From: Segatella albensis DSM 11370 = JCM 12258
Lineage (GTDB): Bacteria; Bacteroidota; Bacteroidia; Bacteroidales; Bacteroidaceae
Length of the DNA stretch: 64,000 nucleotides
Direction of reading: 5' to 3'
Assembly: GCF_000426565.1 (NCBI RefSeq)
Contig: NZ_AUFP01000007.1
Coordinates: forward strand, 90,956-154,955
The notes below the pieces were generated by a model. That model saw only the letters and a list, made by a program, of their open reading frames with translations, had not been told where the DNA came from and did not search any database. Both the position numbers and the translations under genes were made by a program. This document shows, one piece after another, positions 1-8,073 of the stretch; the stretch's first letter is position 1; every line of letters begins with the position of its first letter.

Positions 1-174
1 GAATTCCAGCAGTGGGTAAATGCTGCACGTACAGTCAATGAGGACATCAAAATTGCTTTAAAGGCTGACGCAGCAACTCCTTACAAGACTGTTAAGAAGG
101 TTATGAACGAGCTTCAGGATATGGACGAGAGTCATTACTACATGATTACTCAGTTAAAGAAGGAGGACGAATAA
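1..174 (+). CDS. exbD: ExbD/TolR-type biopolymer transport protein, C-terminal end (partial)
   Basis: Only the last 57 residues are in the window; the start lies beyond the left edge. The visible part reads IALKADAATPYKTVKKVMNE and fits the folded periplasmic domain of ExbD, where an I-x-AD motif is followed by a helix of the Y-x-x-V-x-x-V type. The stop codon lies one base before the start of a second ExbD gene, so the two are co-transcribed. ExbD works with ExbB to turn the proton gradient into work for TonB. Two adjacent ExbD genes are common in TonB loci of Bacteroidota; that they form a mixed complex is inference. Confidence 0.8.
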   Translation, partial: EFQQWVNAARTVNEDIKIALKADAATPYKTVKKVMNELQDMDESHYYMITQLKKEDE

Positions 175-175
175 T

Positions 176-835
176 ATGGCAAAAAGTAAAGAAAGTAAGC
201 AGAAGAAAGTCAATGTACGCGTCGACTTCACACCAATGGTGGATATGTTGATGTTGTTGATTACCTTCTTCATGCTTTGTACCACATTGAGTAAGCCTCA
301 GACCATGGAGCTAACCATGCCAAGTAATGACCAGAACACTCAAGAGGACCAGAAAAATGAGGCAAAAGCTTCAGAATCTGTTACCTTATATGTCACTGCA
401 GACAACAAGTTGTACTATGGCGAGGGCATTCCTCAATATGACAACCCTGCTTGGTTGAAGGAAGCAACATGGGGAAATGCAAAGGATGGTATCCGTACTG
501 TTCTTCGCAACCATGCAACAGAGAATGGAACACGTCCTGTTGAGAGAATCTCTTTAGCTGTTAAGGAGCTAAACCAGAAGAAGGCTCAAAACCCTAAGAT
601 GTATCCTGATAGCATCTATCAGAAGAAACTTAGTGAGCTCAAAGGTGGTCAGCTTCCTGACGGAGAAAAGATTCCTACTTTGACTATCATTATCAAACCT
701 AGTGATAATGCTACATATAAGAATATGGTCGATGCTCTCGATGAAATGCAGATATTGAATATTGGAACCTACGTTATTGACAAGATTAATGACGATGATT
801 TGAGACTTTTGAAATCTCGTAACATTAAGCTTTAA
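176..835 (+). CDS. exbD: ExbD/TolR-type biopolymer transport protein (second copy)
   Basis: A 219-residue inner-membrane protein with one N-terminal membrane segment at about residues 20-40. Asp23 in TPMVDMLMLLITFF corresponds to the proton-carrying Asp25 of E. coli ExbD. The periplasmic part is longer than in E. coli ExbD (about 141 residues), with an insert at about residues 75-150 before the usual C-terminal fold ending in NATYKNMVDALDEMQI. The ATG lies one base after the stop of the upstream ExbD and 29 bases before tonB, so it belongs to the exbD-exbD-tonB operon. It energises outer-membrane TonB-dependent transporters. The family call is firm; what the extra periplasmic segment does is unknown. 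Confidence 0.9.
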   Translation: MAKSKESKQKKVNVRVDFTPMVDMLMLLITFFMLCTTLSKPQTMELTMPSNDQNTQEDQKNEAKASESVTLYVTADNKLYYGEGIPQYDNPAWLKEATWGNAKDGIRTVLRNHATENGTRPVERISLAVKELNQKKAQNPKMYPDSIYQKKLSELKGGQLPDGEKIPTLTIIIKPSDNATYKNMVDALDEMQILNIGTYVIDKINDDDLRLLKSRNIKL

Positions 836-864
836 TATAACGTAAAACAATTAAAACAAGAAAA

Positions 865-1710
865 ATGGCAAAAATAGATTTATATGATCCTAAATGGGTC
901 GACTTGGTGTTCGCCGACAAGAACAAAGCATATGGTGCCTACAAGCTCCGTATGGGAACTTCTGGTCGTAACATCAAAGCCTTAACAATCTTGGTAGTAG
1001 CTGCACTTCTGATTGGTGGATTCCTTGTTTATAAGATTCAAAAGCAAAAAGCTGATGAAGCTGCTCAAGCACGTCTCGAAGCTCTACAACTTTCTAAGCT
1101 TCAGGAACAAGCAAAGAAGAGAGAGAAGAAAGATGTTGTTAAGCCAAAGGTTGAACCTAAAAAGGAAATTCCAGTAGCACGTCAAACTCAGAAATTTACA
1201 GCACCTGTCATCAAGAAAGATGAACTCGTAAAAGAGGAAAATCAGGTTAAGCAGATGGACCAGTTGGACGCAAAGGTAGCAGTAGGTACAGAGAACGTAA
1301 AAGGTACTACTGACCGTACTGTTGAAGCAGTACGTAATGATATTGCCGTAGGTACTCCTCCTCCACCACCAGCTCCAAAACCAGAAGTAAGCAATAAGGT
1401 ATTCGATATGGTAGAGCAGATGCCTTCTTACCCAGGTGGTACCGGTGCTTTGATGTCTTACCTTAACAGCAACATCAAATATCCTGTTGTTGCACAAGAG
1501 AATGGAGTACAAGGACGTGTTATCGTAGGCTTTGTTGTTGAGCGCGATGGTTCTATTACTGATGTAAATATTTTGAAGTCAGTAGACCCATCTCTAGATC
1601 GTGAAGCAGCACGTGTTGTACGTAGCATGCCACGCTGGACTCCTGGTAAACAGAATGGTCAGGCTGTACGTGTGAAATATAACGTACCTGTAACTTTCAG
1701 ATTACAGTAA
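865..1710 (+). CDS. tonB: TonB energy-transducing protein
   Basis: A 281-residue protein with the TonB layout: a short cytoplasmic start, one membrane anchor at about residues 38-57 (LTILVVAALLIGGFLVY), a Lys/Glu/Pro-rich linker that spans the periplasm (residues 85-175, including a PPPPPAPKP stretch), and a C-terminal TonB domain from about residue 195 with the conserved NIKYP segment and a GRVIVGFVVERDGS strand. It carries energy from ExbB/ExbD to TonB-dependent outer-membrane receptors, in this phylum mostly SusC-like glycan and metal transporters. It is followed after two bases by the PstS-like lipoprotein gene, so it is mid-operon. Confidence 0.93.
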   Translation: MAKIDLYDPKWVDLVFADKNKAYGAYKLRMGTSGRNIKALTILVVAALLIGGFLVYKIQKQKADEAAQARLEALQLSKLQEQAKKREKKDVVKPKVEPKKEIPVARQTQKFTAPVIKKDELVKEENQVKQMDQLDAKVAVGTENVKGTTDRTVEAVRNDIAVGTPPPPPAPKPEVSNKVFDMVEQMPSYPGGTGALMSYLNSNIKYPVVAQENGVQGRVIVGFVVERDGSITDVNILKSVDPSLDREAARVVRSMPRWTPGKQNGQAVRVKYNVPVTFRLQ

Positions 1711-1712
1711 TA

Positions 1713-2675
1713 ATGAAAAGAACATTATCTTACATATTAGTAGGATTAACACTGTCTACTATTTTCTTGTTCTCTGCCTGTGGCGGGAACAAGAAAAAAA
1801 GTAGTAGAACAGATACACCGACGTCAGGGACGATAACATTCGTCTCTGACGAAAGTTTTAGTCCCATTATCGAAGAAGAACGCCAACAGTTCGAATTTGA
1901 ATATCCTAAAGCACATTTAAAATCTATTTATACTGATGAGATAACAGGTTTTAAGATGCTGGAAGGTATGAAAACCTGTTTGCTTATAACATCAAGAGGA
2001 TTATCAGATGGGCAAATTGCATATTTCAAGTCCAAGAATATTATTCCTCAGGTATTCCCTATTGGCTACGATGGCTTAGCGCTAATTGTAAACCGAGCAA
2101 ATAATGATACTTGCATCACCGTGAACAACGTGAAGAAGATTTTGCTTGGCCAGGCTACAAAATGGAGTGATATAAATCCGGGTAGCAAAAGAGGAGATAT
2201 TGAGGTAGTGTTTGACAATAGAGCAAGTGCTACTTTACATTATGTTGAGGATTCTATCTTAGGAGGAAAACACATAACAAGTCCATCGGTATTTGCTGCA
2301 AAGAATAGTAAAGCCGTTATCGACTACGTTGATAAGACTCCAAATGCTATTGGAATCATAGGTTCCAATTGGCTAAATGATAAGAGAGATTCCACAAACA
2401 CAACATTTAAGAAGAATATTCATGTTATGTCGGTATCAATAGCCAAAAAGGCTACTCCAATGAACAGTTGGAAACCATACCAGGCATACTTACTGGATGG
2501 ACGATACCCATTCGTAAGAACACTATATTGTAATGTGGTAGACCCAAGCAAAGCACTGCCATGGAGTTTCGCCAACTACATTACGAACCCTAGAGGACAG
2601 TTGATTATCTTTAAATCAGGCCTATTACCCTATCGTGGCGATATAACTATAAAAACTGTCGATGTTAAGAGATAA
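1713..2675 (+). CDS. PstS-like substrate-binding lipoprotein of the TonB operon
   Basis: A 320-residue lipoprotein: the signal peptide ends in the lipobox FSAC with Cys23 as the predicted lipidated residue. The rest resembles the PBP-like fold of phosphate-binding proteins (PstS family), with segments such as GTITFVSDESFSPIIEEE, GYDGLALIVNR and a C-terminal region ending in RGQLIIFKSGLLPYR. No PstCAB transporter genes lie next to it; it sits two bases after tonB and before a TPR gene, an order typical of Bacteroidota TonB loci. A direct role in phosphate uptake is therefore not shown; a helper role in the TonB system is inference. Confidence 0.75.
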   Translation: MKRTLSYILVGLTLSTIFLFSACGGNKKKSSRTDTPTSGTITFVSDESFSPIIEEERQQFEFEYPKAHLKSIYTDEITGFKMLEGMKTCLLITSRGLSDGQIAYFKSKNIIPQVFPIGYDGLALIVNRANNDTCITVNNVKKILLGQATKWSDINPGSKRGDIEVVFDNRASATLHYVEDSILGGKHITSPSVFAAKNSKAVIDYVDKTPNAIGIIGSNWLNDKRDSTNTTFKKNIHVMSVSIAKKATPMNSWKPYQAYLLDGRYPFVRTLYCNVVDPSKALPWSFANYITNPRGQLIIFKSGLLPYRGDITIKTVDVKR

Positions 2676-2749
2676 TAAAAATATAAACTTTCTAAGATGT
2701 TAAACGTCTTACCAATAAATACATATTGTATTCATCAAAGAAATTGATT

Positions 2750-4156
2750 ATGAAAACAAAGAAATATTTATTAGCTGGCGCCTTGGTACTAAGTTTATCA
2801 ACTCCAGTAATGGCACAGGATGTAAATTTCAAAAATTTACTAACTCCTATTGAGCAAGCTTTAAAAGCTGACCCTAATAATGCAGAAGCGGGGAAAGACC
2901 TCATTAAGAATTACAAGAAGACATTTAAGAAAGATCCAAAAGCATTGGTAGCACTTGGAAACATCTTTGCGATGAACAAGAAATATGCTGAAGCTGAGGA
3001 GATGGCAAATCTTGCAATCGCTAAGAATAAGAATTTCGGTGATGCTTATATCCTTTTAGGTGACATTCAAGTAATGAAAGACAACGGTGGTGATGCTGCA
3101 AGTTGGTATCAGCAGGCCATGATCATGGATCCAAAGAATCCTCAGGGATACATGAGCTACTCACGTATCTATCAGAAAGTCGATCCAGAAGAGTCTGCTA
3201 AGGCTCTGTTGAAGTTACAGGAAGTTCGTCCAGATTTCCCTATCAATGCAGAAACTGCAAATACATTCTACACAGGACAGAAATATGACAAGGCTGTAGA
3301 ATACTTCAACAAGTGCGACATTAACACTTTGTCAGAATACTATCTGTTCGAGTATGCTGTATCAGCTTACATGAATAACAACAAAGACAAGAGTTTCGAA
3401 GTAGCACAATTCGGTATTAACAAATACCCTAGTGACATCTCTTTCTATAGAGTTTCTATGTGGGACGCTGTTGACTTACAGAAATATGACGAGGCTTTGA
3501 AGAATGCAAAACTCGTTATTGAAAACGATACAGTAAAGAAATCTGCACGTGACTATACATACTATGGATTAGCTTTAAAAGGTGCAACACAATATGATGC
3601 TGCAGTAGAAGCTTTCAAGAAAGCCTTTGAACTAAACAACAAAGACTTCAAGCCATATCAGTATATCTCAGAAGTATATACAGCAGCAGGAAAAGAGGAC
3701 GAGGCACTTGAATGGAGTCAGAAATATATGGATAATAGTGAGAATACAACTCCATCAGACTTTGCTAAACTCGCTAACATCTATATACAGAAAGTAAAGA
3801 AGAACGATCATAAGCAAGCTAACTTTGACAAAGCCATTGCTATCTATGAAAATATGGCTAAGAAATGGCCTTCTTTGCAGAACTGGGCATACCTACAGGC
3901 TGGTATCCAAGGTACTTCTTGTGGCTTCGATGACAAGGGTGCAGAATATCTCTTGAAGATAATCAATAACCTTGAACCTAATAAGGACAACCTAAGCGCT
4001 GATGACAAGGGTACTTTGATTTCTGCATTGCAAAATATTGGTTACTACTATTGGGGTACTAAGAATAATCTAGAGGAAGCAAAACCATATTATCAGAAAC
4101 TTCTTGAACTTAGTCCAGATGACAAGAATGCAAAGGCAGCTCTTGGAATTGAATAA
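2750..4156 (+). CDS. Tetratricopeptide-repeat periplasmic protein
   Basis: I start the gene at the ATG at 2750, which gives a clean signal peptide (MKTKKYLLAGALVLSLS...VMAQ); an in-frame TTG at 2726 would put eight residues before it. The 468-residue product is made of TPR-type helical hairpins for most of its length, e.g. NKKYAEAEEMANLAIAKNKN near residue 80, a set around residues 270-330 (QYDAAVEAFKKAFELNNKDF) and a last one near the C-terminus (LEEAKPYYQKLLELSPDDKN). It probably acts as a scaffold in the periplasm. It ends the exbD-tonB operon and is followed by two hairpins that look like terminators. Confidence 0.8.
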   Translation: MKTKKYLLAGALVLSLSTPVMAQDVNFKNLLTPIEQALKADPNNAEAGKDLIKNYKKTFKKDPKALVALGNIFAMNKKYAEAEEMANLAIAKNKNFGDAYILLGDIQVMKDNGGDAASWYQQAMIMDPKNPQGYMSYSRIYQKVDPEESAKALLKLQEVRPDFPINAETANTFYTGQKYDKAVEYFNKCDINTLSEYYLFEYAVSAYMNNNKDKSFEVAQFGINKYPSDISFYRVSMWDAVDLQKYDEALKNAKLVIENDTVKKSARDYTYYGLALKGATQYDAAVEAFKKAFELNNKDFKPYQYISEVYTAAGKEDEALEWSQKYMDNSENTTPSDFAKLANIYIQKVKKNDHKQANFDKAIAIYENMAKKWPSLQNWAYLQAGIQGTSCGFDDKGAEYLLKIINNLEPNKDNLSADDKGTLISALQNIGYYYWGTKNNLEEAKPYYQKLLELSPDDKNAKAALGIE

Positions 4157-4171
4157 ACAAAATAAATAAGA

Positions 4172-4206
4172 TAAAAAAGAGATTCAATTTGAATCTCTTT
4201 TTTTAT
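4172..4206 (+). terminator. Rho-independent terminator after the TPR gene
   Basis: AAGAGATTC and GAATCTCTT form a 9-bp stem around the loop AATTT, followed on the plus strand by a run of T. It starts about 20 bases after the TPR stop codon and closes the exbD-tonB operon. Confidence 0.8.
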
Positions 4207-4220
4207 ACCCCCATCATTAT

Positions 4221-4250
4221 AAAAGGCGACCTAAATTAGGCCGCCTTTTT
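4221..4250. terminator. Bidirectional hairpin terminator between TPR and ferredoxin genes
   Basis: AAAAGGCG pairs with CGCCTTTT, with a further inner stem CCTAA/TTAGG. A-run and T-run flank it, so it can work on both strands; on the minus strand it lies about 30 bases after the ferredoxin stop. Confidence 0.75.
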
Positions 4251-4281
4251 ATTCTTCTATGTAACTAAAAGTATGCTTCTA

Positions 4282-4449
4282 TTAAGGAAGGCTGATAGCC
4301 TCGTTAGGACAAACATCAGCACAAGTACCACACTCTGTGCAAACATCTGGATTAATAGAATACTTTTCGCCCTCTGAAATTGCGCCAGATGGGCACTCAT
4401 CGATACATGTACCACAAGCGATACAATCATCACCAATTACGTAAGCCAT
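4282..4449 (-). CDS. 2[4Fe-4S] ferredoxin
   Basis: A 55-residue protein with two CxxCxxCxxxCP motifs (Cys9, 12, 15, 19 and Cys37, 40, 43, 47), each expected to bind a [4Fe-4S] cluster, as in clostridial-type ferredoxins. It is a cytoplasmic electron carrier for low-potential steps such as pyruvate:ferredoxin oxidoreductase, which suits an anaerobe. The ATG at 4449 gives the standard length; an in-frame ATG at 4506 would add 19 hydrophobic residues unknown in the family and lies almost at the predicted transcription start. The gene stands alone, with its own promoter and terminator. Confidence 0.93.
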   Translation of the reverse strand: MAYVIGDDCIACGTCIDECPSGAISEGEKYSINPDVCTECGTCADVCPNEAISLP

Positions 4450-4489
4450 AATTAAATAATTTATTGTTAATAATATTGTTTCTATCAAT

Positions 4490-4506
4490 ATGGGGAAGCC
4501 CCCCAT
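4490..4506 (-). promoter_or_regulatory. 5'-leader hairpin of the ferredoxin gene
   Basis: ATGGGG and CCCCAT form a 6-bp G+C-rich stem with a 5-base loop, between the promoter and the start codon. It may affect mRNA stability; no known family is recognised. Confidence 0.4.
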
Positions 4507-4517
4507 TTTGCATGATG

Positions 4518-4525
4518 CAAAGATA
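4518..4525 (-). promoter_or_regulatory. Bacteroidota -7 promoter box of the ferredoxin gene
   Basis: Reads TATCTTTG on the minus strand, matching TAnnTTTG, about 70 bases before the ferredoxin ATG. No clear -33 TTTG is seen. Confidence 0.55.
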
Positions 4526-4711
4526 ATAATATTTTTCGTAATACCTAAAATTAAGTATACATTTTTATATAATTTATACGATATCCAATTATTTAGGTAA
4601 TATATAGCCGATAAAATGTATCTGCAAATGATGAATGAGCCACTACAACAGAAAAGTAAAGATTGAAAGAAGTTTTAAACAATAGAATAGAAACAAATAC
4701 GTTATCTAACC

Positions 4712-5437
4712 ATGAAAAGATTCATTGGTATAATCATACTATCAGCACTATTCTTAAGCATCAAGGCACAAGAAAGGATTGTACAAAACAAGCCTTATAT
4801 AGACCTACGCCCTATCCATTTCGGAGTATTAGTAGGCAGTCACTTACAAGATATAGAATTCAATAATGTCGGACTACAGCGTATCACAGATGACAACACC
4901 GATCCCAAACAAGTTGTCATATCAACAGACCAAGACAGATGGGATATGGGGTTCACCGTTGGCCTGTTAGGAGAAGTAAGGCTTAACACCTATCTACAAT
5001 TTAGATGGACACCAGCAATGTATTTCGGTACACGACACATAAAATTCGTAAACCATTCAGATGCAATTGAAAAAAGACAAGAAATCAAATCTACATACAT
5101 TTCGTCAGCCTTTGATCTCATTGCCGCAGCTCCCAGATTCAACAATCATCGCCCATACGTATTGATTGGACTTAATCCTATGTTAAATCTGAATAATACC
5201 AACGACAGTTATATAAAACTCAAAAAATATGATTGCTATACAGAGATTGGTGTTGGCTGTGACCTTTACCTCCCATACTTCAAACTTCGTCCGGAGTTGA
5301 AATTCATGTATAGCCTGATAAATTCATTAGACACAAAACATGGCAACAAACTAAGAGACCCTAGTATGCTGCCATATACCAATTCTATTAATAAAGCTCG
5401 ATCAAAAATACTAGCCCTTACTTTTTACTTCGAGTAA
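4712..5437 (+). CDS. porT: PorT-like outer-membrane beta-barrel protein
   Basis: A 241-residue protein with a signal peptide (MKRFIGIIILSALFLSIKAQ) and amphipathic strands typical of an eight-stranded barrel. The segment PYIDLRPIHFGVLVGSHLQD and the length fit the PorT/SprT family, a component of the type IX secretion and gliding machinery of Bacteroidota. The final residues (ILALTFYFE) end in an aromatic, as outer-membrane proteins do. Its 3' end overlaps the convergent nucleotidase gene by 20 bases. The beta-barrel call is firm; the PorT identity is from memory of the family and would need an HMM search. No other type IX gene is in view. Confidence 0.65.
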   Translation: MKRFIGIIILSALFLSIKAQERIVQNKPYIDLRPIHFGVLVGSHLQDIEFNNVGLQRITDDNTDPKQVVISTDQDRWDMGFTVGLLGEVRLNTYLQFRWTPAMYFGTRHIKFVNHSDAIEKRQEIKSTYISSAFDLIAAAPRFNNHRPYVLIGLNPMLNLNNTNDSYIKLKKYDCYTEIGVGCDLYLPYFKLRPELKFMYSLINSLDTKHGNKLRDPSMLPYTNSINKARSKILALTFYFE

Positions 5438-6272
5438 GATCTAAAACAAGTTTACCGACGAAGATTCCATGCTTACCATTCTGATCGATGCCAACATCCT
5501 TTCCATCCAAGTTCTTTCGATATTCTAACTGCTTCAGATAAGTATGAGAATGACCGCCAAGAACCAGATCTATGTTTCTGGTACCCTCTACTAACTTAAC
5601 ATCATCATCTCCTCCAATGTTAAAGCCTAAGTGAGAAATACAGATTACAAGATCACATTTCTTTTTTTTCTTCAGGAAAGTTGCCATCTTCCCCCCCACT
5701 TCCACAGGATTCAGATATTTAATAGGACCATAATTTTTAGTAGAGACAAGACCAGCCAACTTTGGACAAAGTGCAAATAAACCAATCTTTACACCATTAC
5801 GCTTGATAATAGCCCAAGGCTTTACAATGTCCTTCAACTTCGTACCAGAGAAATCATAATTTGAACATAAGATTGGAAATTTAGCTTTCTTAAAGATACG
5901 AACCATATTATCCATTCCAAAATCGAACTCATGATTTCCTATCGTAGCAGCATCATATCCCATCTCATTCATCAGGCCAATCTCAACATCACCTTTATAG
6001 AGAGTATAATAAGGAGACCCCTGAGAAAAATCACCACTATCAAAAAGCAACAAGTTCGGGTTCTGCGCACGCTGTTCCTTAATCATTGCAACACGACGTA
6101 CAAAACCTCCACGACCAGCAAACAAAGTATCTGCAAGGCCTTTACTTAAAGGCATCACACAGCTATGCGTATCATTCGTATGTAATATCACCAATTGTTT
6201 CTGAGCCCAAGCAGATGTAGAAGACATCAGAAGGAAACAAAACAAAAGAAAAGAATTCAGTTTATTCATCAC
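5418..6272 (-). CDS. 5'-nucleotidase/metallophosphatase, catalytic half
   Basis: A 284-residue secreted protein with a signal peptide ending ...STSAWA-Q. It holds all metallophosphatase motifs of the UshA/5'-nucleotidase catalytic domain: HTNDTHS (Asp34, His36), SGDFSQG near 80, GNHEFDFG near 115, SHLGF near 210 and GGHSHT near 240. It stops where UshA would continue into its C-terminal substrate-binding domain; that domain is encoded by the gene just upstream (25-base gap). The two products probably act together in the periplasm on nucleotides. The 3' end overlaps porT by 20 bases on the opposite strand. Confidence 0.88.
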   Translation of the reverse strand: MMNKLNSFLLFCFLLMSSTSAWAQKQLVILHTNDTHSCVMPLSKGLADTLFAGRGGFVRRVAMIKEQRAQNPNLLLFDSGDFSQGSPYYTLYKGDVEIGLMNEMGYDAATIGNHEFDFGMDNMVRIFKKAKFPILCSNYDFSGTKLKDIVKPWAIIKRNGVKIGLFALCPKLAGLVSTKNYGPIKYLNPVEVGGKMATFLKKKKKCDLVICISHLGFNIGGDDDVKLVEGTRNIDLVLGGHSHTYLKQLEYRKNLDGKDVGIDQNGKHGIFVGKLVLDLTRSKK

Positions 6273-6297
6273 ATAAAAAATCTAAGTTCAACATACC

Positions 6298-7062
6298 TTA
6301 TTTAACAACAATTCGTCCCTCCATCTTCGGGTCAACAGTAATTCCCTTAGCCATCTGCTCGCGAAAATAATCCATGATAATAAAGCGGGTATCATTTTTC
6401 TTCTCCTGTGGAGAAAGAAGATTCCTACCTTTCTTTAAGGCACCAAGTCCATCATTACCTTGAGCAAGATAATCTATTGTCGCAATACGATAATCTTTGG
6501 CAAGATCAACTTCTTCACCATTTACCTTTGCATCCAACAGTTTACCATCTTTACTGATTACAAGGTTGACACCATGGTTTATACCTTCACCGCCTCTCTT
6601 CGCTATTTGCCCAAACAACTCCAGCAATTCAGAGCCGTTCAATGTAAGGAAACATATTTTGTTCTCAAACGGAGCAACCTCAACAACATCGCCATAAGTA
6701 ACTTTTCCCTTGGCAAAAGGAGCACGGATACCACCCATATTATAAACAGAAACAACAGGATGTTCATTAAACTCCTTTCCACCCCAGATAAGGATATCAG
6801 CCAGAAGATTAGAAATTTCACTTTCAGGCTGATGAGCAGCAACATACTTAGAAATAGTACCAACAACAGGGCTCATAATACTATCTACCTGATGCTGATA
6901 AGGTTTTATGAAAGCCACCGCCTTAGCATCCGATGAAGCATCATATCTATCATCAACCAATATGCGAGAACGATGAACACCCGTCAACACATAATGAGAA
7001 GAACAAGAAGCACCAAATATAAGCATTGATGCCATTGATAAAAACATAAGTTTACTTTGCAT
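6298..7062 (-). CDS. 5'-nucleotidase C-terminal (substrate-binding) domain lipoprotein
   Basis: A 254-residue lipoprotein with lipobox FGASC (Cys20). The body matches the 5'-nucleotidase C-terminal domain only: NMGGIRAPFAKGKVTYGDV, a VAPFENKI segment, and YRIATIDYLAQGNDG, which in UshA supplies the aromatic clamp for the base. No metal-binding half is present; it is encoded by the next gene downstream. I chose the ATG at 7062 because it gives a clean signal peptide and because the predicted -7 box at 7087-7094 overlaps the alternative TTG at 7089. Confidence 0.85.
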   Translation of the reverse strand: MQSKLMFLSMASMLIFGASCSSHYVLTGVHRSRILVDDRYDASSDAKAVAFIKPYQHQVDSIMSPVVGTISKYVAAHQPESEISNLLADILIWGGKEFNEHPVVSVYNMGGIRAPFAKGKVTYGDVVEVAPFENKICFLTLNGSELLELFGQIAKRGGEGINHGVNLVISKDGKLLDAKVNGEEVDLAKDYRIATIDYLAQGNDGLGALKKGRNLLSPQEKKNDTRFIIMDYFREQMAKGITVDPKMEGRIVVK

Positions 7063-7086
7063 AATAAGCGAATTTATTTTTCCATG

Positions 7087-7094
7087 CAAAGTTA
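7087..7094 (-). promoter_or_regulatory. -7 promoter box of the split nucleotidase operon
   Basis: Reads TAACTTTG on the minus strand, a match to TAnnTTTG, 24 bases before the ATG at 7062. A well-spaced -33 TTTG is not seen. Confidence 0.5.
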
Positions 7095-7174
7095 GTAAAA
7101 AATAAACAAATACAGTTTCTGATACCTAATTTATAACAAAATAATTGTAAAATAGCAAAGTAAGAGCTTGAAAA

Positions 7175-7206
7175 TTTGGAAGTTACGAATAAACTTATTA
7201 ACTTTG
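7175..7206 (+). promoter_or_regulatory. Promoter of rplS
   Basis: TTTG at 7175-7178 and TAACTTTG at 7199-7206 are separated by 20 bases, the Bacteroidota -33/-7 layout. Transcription would start near 7210, leaving a leader of about 85 bases. Confidence 0.7.
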
Positions 7207-7220
7207 CAACCGCTTTTCGG

Positions 7221-7260
7221 CCTAACCGCTAGCAGTAGAAGAGTTACTTGCAATGTTAGG
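7221..7260 (+). promoter_or_regulatory. Structured rplS leader (possible L19 autoregulation site)
   Basis: CCTAAC (7221-7226) pairs with GTTAGG (7255-7260). Inside, GCAGTA (7232-7237) pairs with TACTTGC (7245-7251) with one bulged base. The structure lies between the promoter and the rplS start. Leaders of L19 genes are known in some phyla; whether this belongs to such a family is inference. Confidence 0.5.
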
Positions 7261-7294
7261 TTGGAACGACAAACAAATTTAATTATTAAATAAA

Positions 7295-7654
7295 ATGGAT
7301 TTAATTAAAGTTGCTGAAGAAGCATTTGCAACCGGCAAACAGTTCCCTGAGTTCAACCCTGGTGATACTATCACTGTCGCTTACAAAATCGTCGAGGGTA
7401 ACAAGCAGCGTATTCAGCTGTATCGTGGTGTTGTTATCAAGATCTCTGGTCATGGTGACAAAAAACGTTTTACTGTTCGTAAGATGTCTGGTACCGTAGG
7501 TGTAGAGCGTATCTTCCCTCTTGAGTCACCTAACATCGACAGCATCGAGGTTAACAAGCGTGGTAAAGTTCGTCGTGCTAAGTTGTACTACCTTCGTAAC
7601 CTTACTGGTAAGAAGGCTCGTATTGCTGAGAAGAGAACTGTTACAGGCGAGTAA
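7295..7654 (+). CDS. rplS: 50S ribosomal protein L19 (bL19)
   Basis: A 119-residue protein with the bL19 fold: [20 protein letters not shown] near residue 20, VVIKISGHG, the conserved [20 protein letters not shown] stretch at about residues 58-77, and a Lys/Arg-rich end [19 protein letters not shown]19 sits at the 30S-50S interface. In many bacteria it is co-transcribed with rpsP-rimM-trmD; here it is a single gene with its own promoter, a structured leader and a terminator. Confidence 0.97.
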   Translation: MDLIKVAEEAFATGKQFPEFNPGDTITVAYKIVEGNKQRIQLYRGVVIKISGHGDKKRFTVRKMSGTVGVERIFPLESPNIDSIEVNKRGKVRRAKLYYLRNLTGKKARIAEKRTVTGE

Positions 7655-7678
7655 TCGTCGGTTGACACGAAAAGAAAT

Positions 7679-7717
7679 AAAAAGAGGTTTTACTCGAAAG
7701 AGTAAGACCTCTTTTTA
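7679..7717 (+). terminator. Rho-independent terminator of rplS
   Basis: A 16-17 bp stem (AAAAAGAGG...ACTC paired with GAGT...CCTCTTTTT) is capped by a GAAA tetraloop and followed by T. The A/T flanks make it usable from both strands, so it may also serve the convergent gene at 7721-7963. Confidence 0.88.
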
Positions 7718-7720
7718 ATT

Positions 7721-7963
7721 TTAATCACTTTCATAGTTGGATTCTCCATCATCATCACCACGAAGAGCCTCCTGAAAGTCAGCCCAACTTTGAAACCCCG
7801 CAAACAGGGCAATACGGTCTTTCGCTTCAGGCGATAACGAATTAAGAGACCAATGATGCTTCTTAAAAATTTCTACTATCTTATCCAAATTCTTTTGGAC
7901 ATGAATAGAATCCCCTACTTTCTTCTCAACTTCATCTATCAGAAGTTTCCAATCCCGTTTCAT
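7721..7963 (-). CDS. Small hypothetical protein (80 aa)
   Basis: I do not recognise the family. The product is an acidic, probably all-helical cytoplasmic protein (MKRDWKLLIDEVEKKVGDS at the start, LSPEAKDRIALFAGFQSWAD in the second half, a DDDGES tail). There is no signal peptide and no cysteine cluster. It reads as a real gene: ATG start, a -7 box (TACCTTTG) 23 bases upstream, and it ends at the rplS terminator. The middle part, helix-turn-helix-like in spacing, could suggest a partner-binding domain, but no function can be given. Confidence 0.6.
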   Translation of the reverse strand: MKRDWKLLIDEVEKKVGDSIHVQKNLDKIVEIFKKHHWSLNSLSPEAKDRIALFAGFQSWADFQEALRGDDDGESNYESD

Positions 7964-7986
7964 AACCTAACGTAATAAAATATGTG

Positions 7987-7994
7987 CAAAGGTA
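7987..7994 (-). promoter_or_regulatory. -7 promoter box of the 80-aa gene
   Basis: Reads TACCTTTG on the minus strand, 23 bases before the ATG at 7963. The -33 element is not clear. Confidence 0.45.
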
Positions 7995-8038
7995 ACTAAT
8001 TTTGCAGTTTTCTAGCTATATAATTCGAAGAAAAGTAG

Positions 8039-8046
8039 TAAATTTG
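8039..8046 (+). promoter_or_regulatory. -7 promoter box of the AICAR transformylase gene
   Basis: TAAATTTG matches TAnnTTTG, 27 bases before the ATG at 8074. It supports that start over the in-frame upstream start at 8002, which would lie ahead of the promoter. Confidence 0.55.
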
Positions 8047-8073
8047 CACAAAGATTTATTTATACCACCTAAA

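Noticed and set aside
1084..1512. A 142-codon minus-strand frame inside tonB
   Set aside because: Antisense of the tonB linker and C-terminal domain; rich in Cys, Trp and Leu without any recognisable domain.
4663..4866. A 67-codon plus-strand frame overlapping the start of porT
   Set aside because: It overlaps the porT signal-peptide region in another frame, and its product has no family features.
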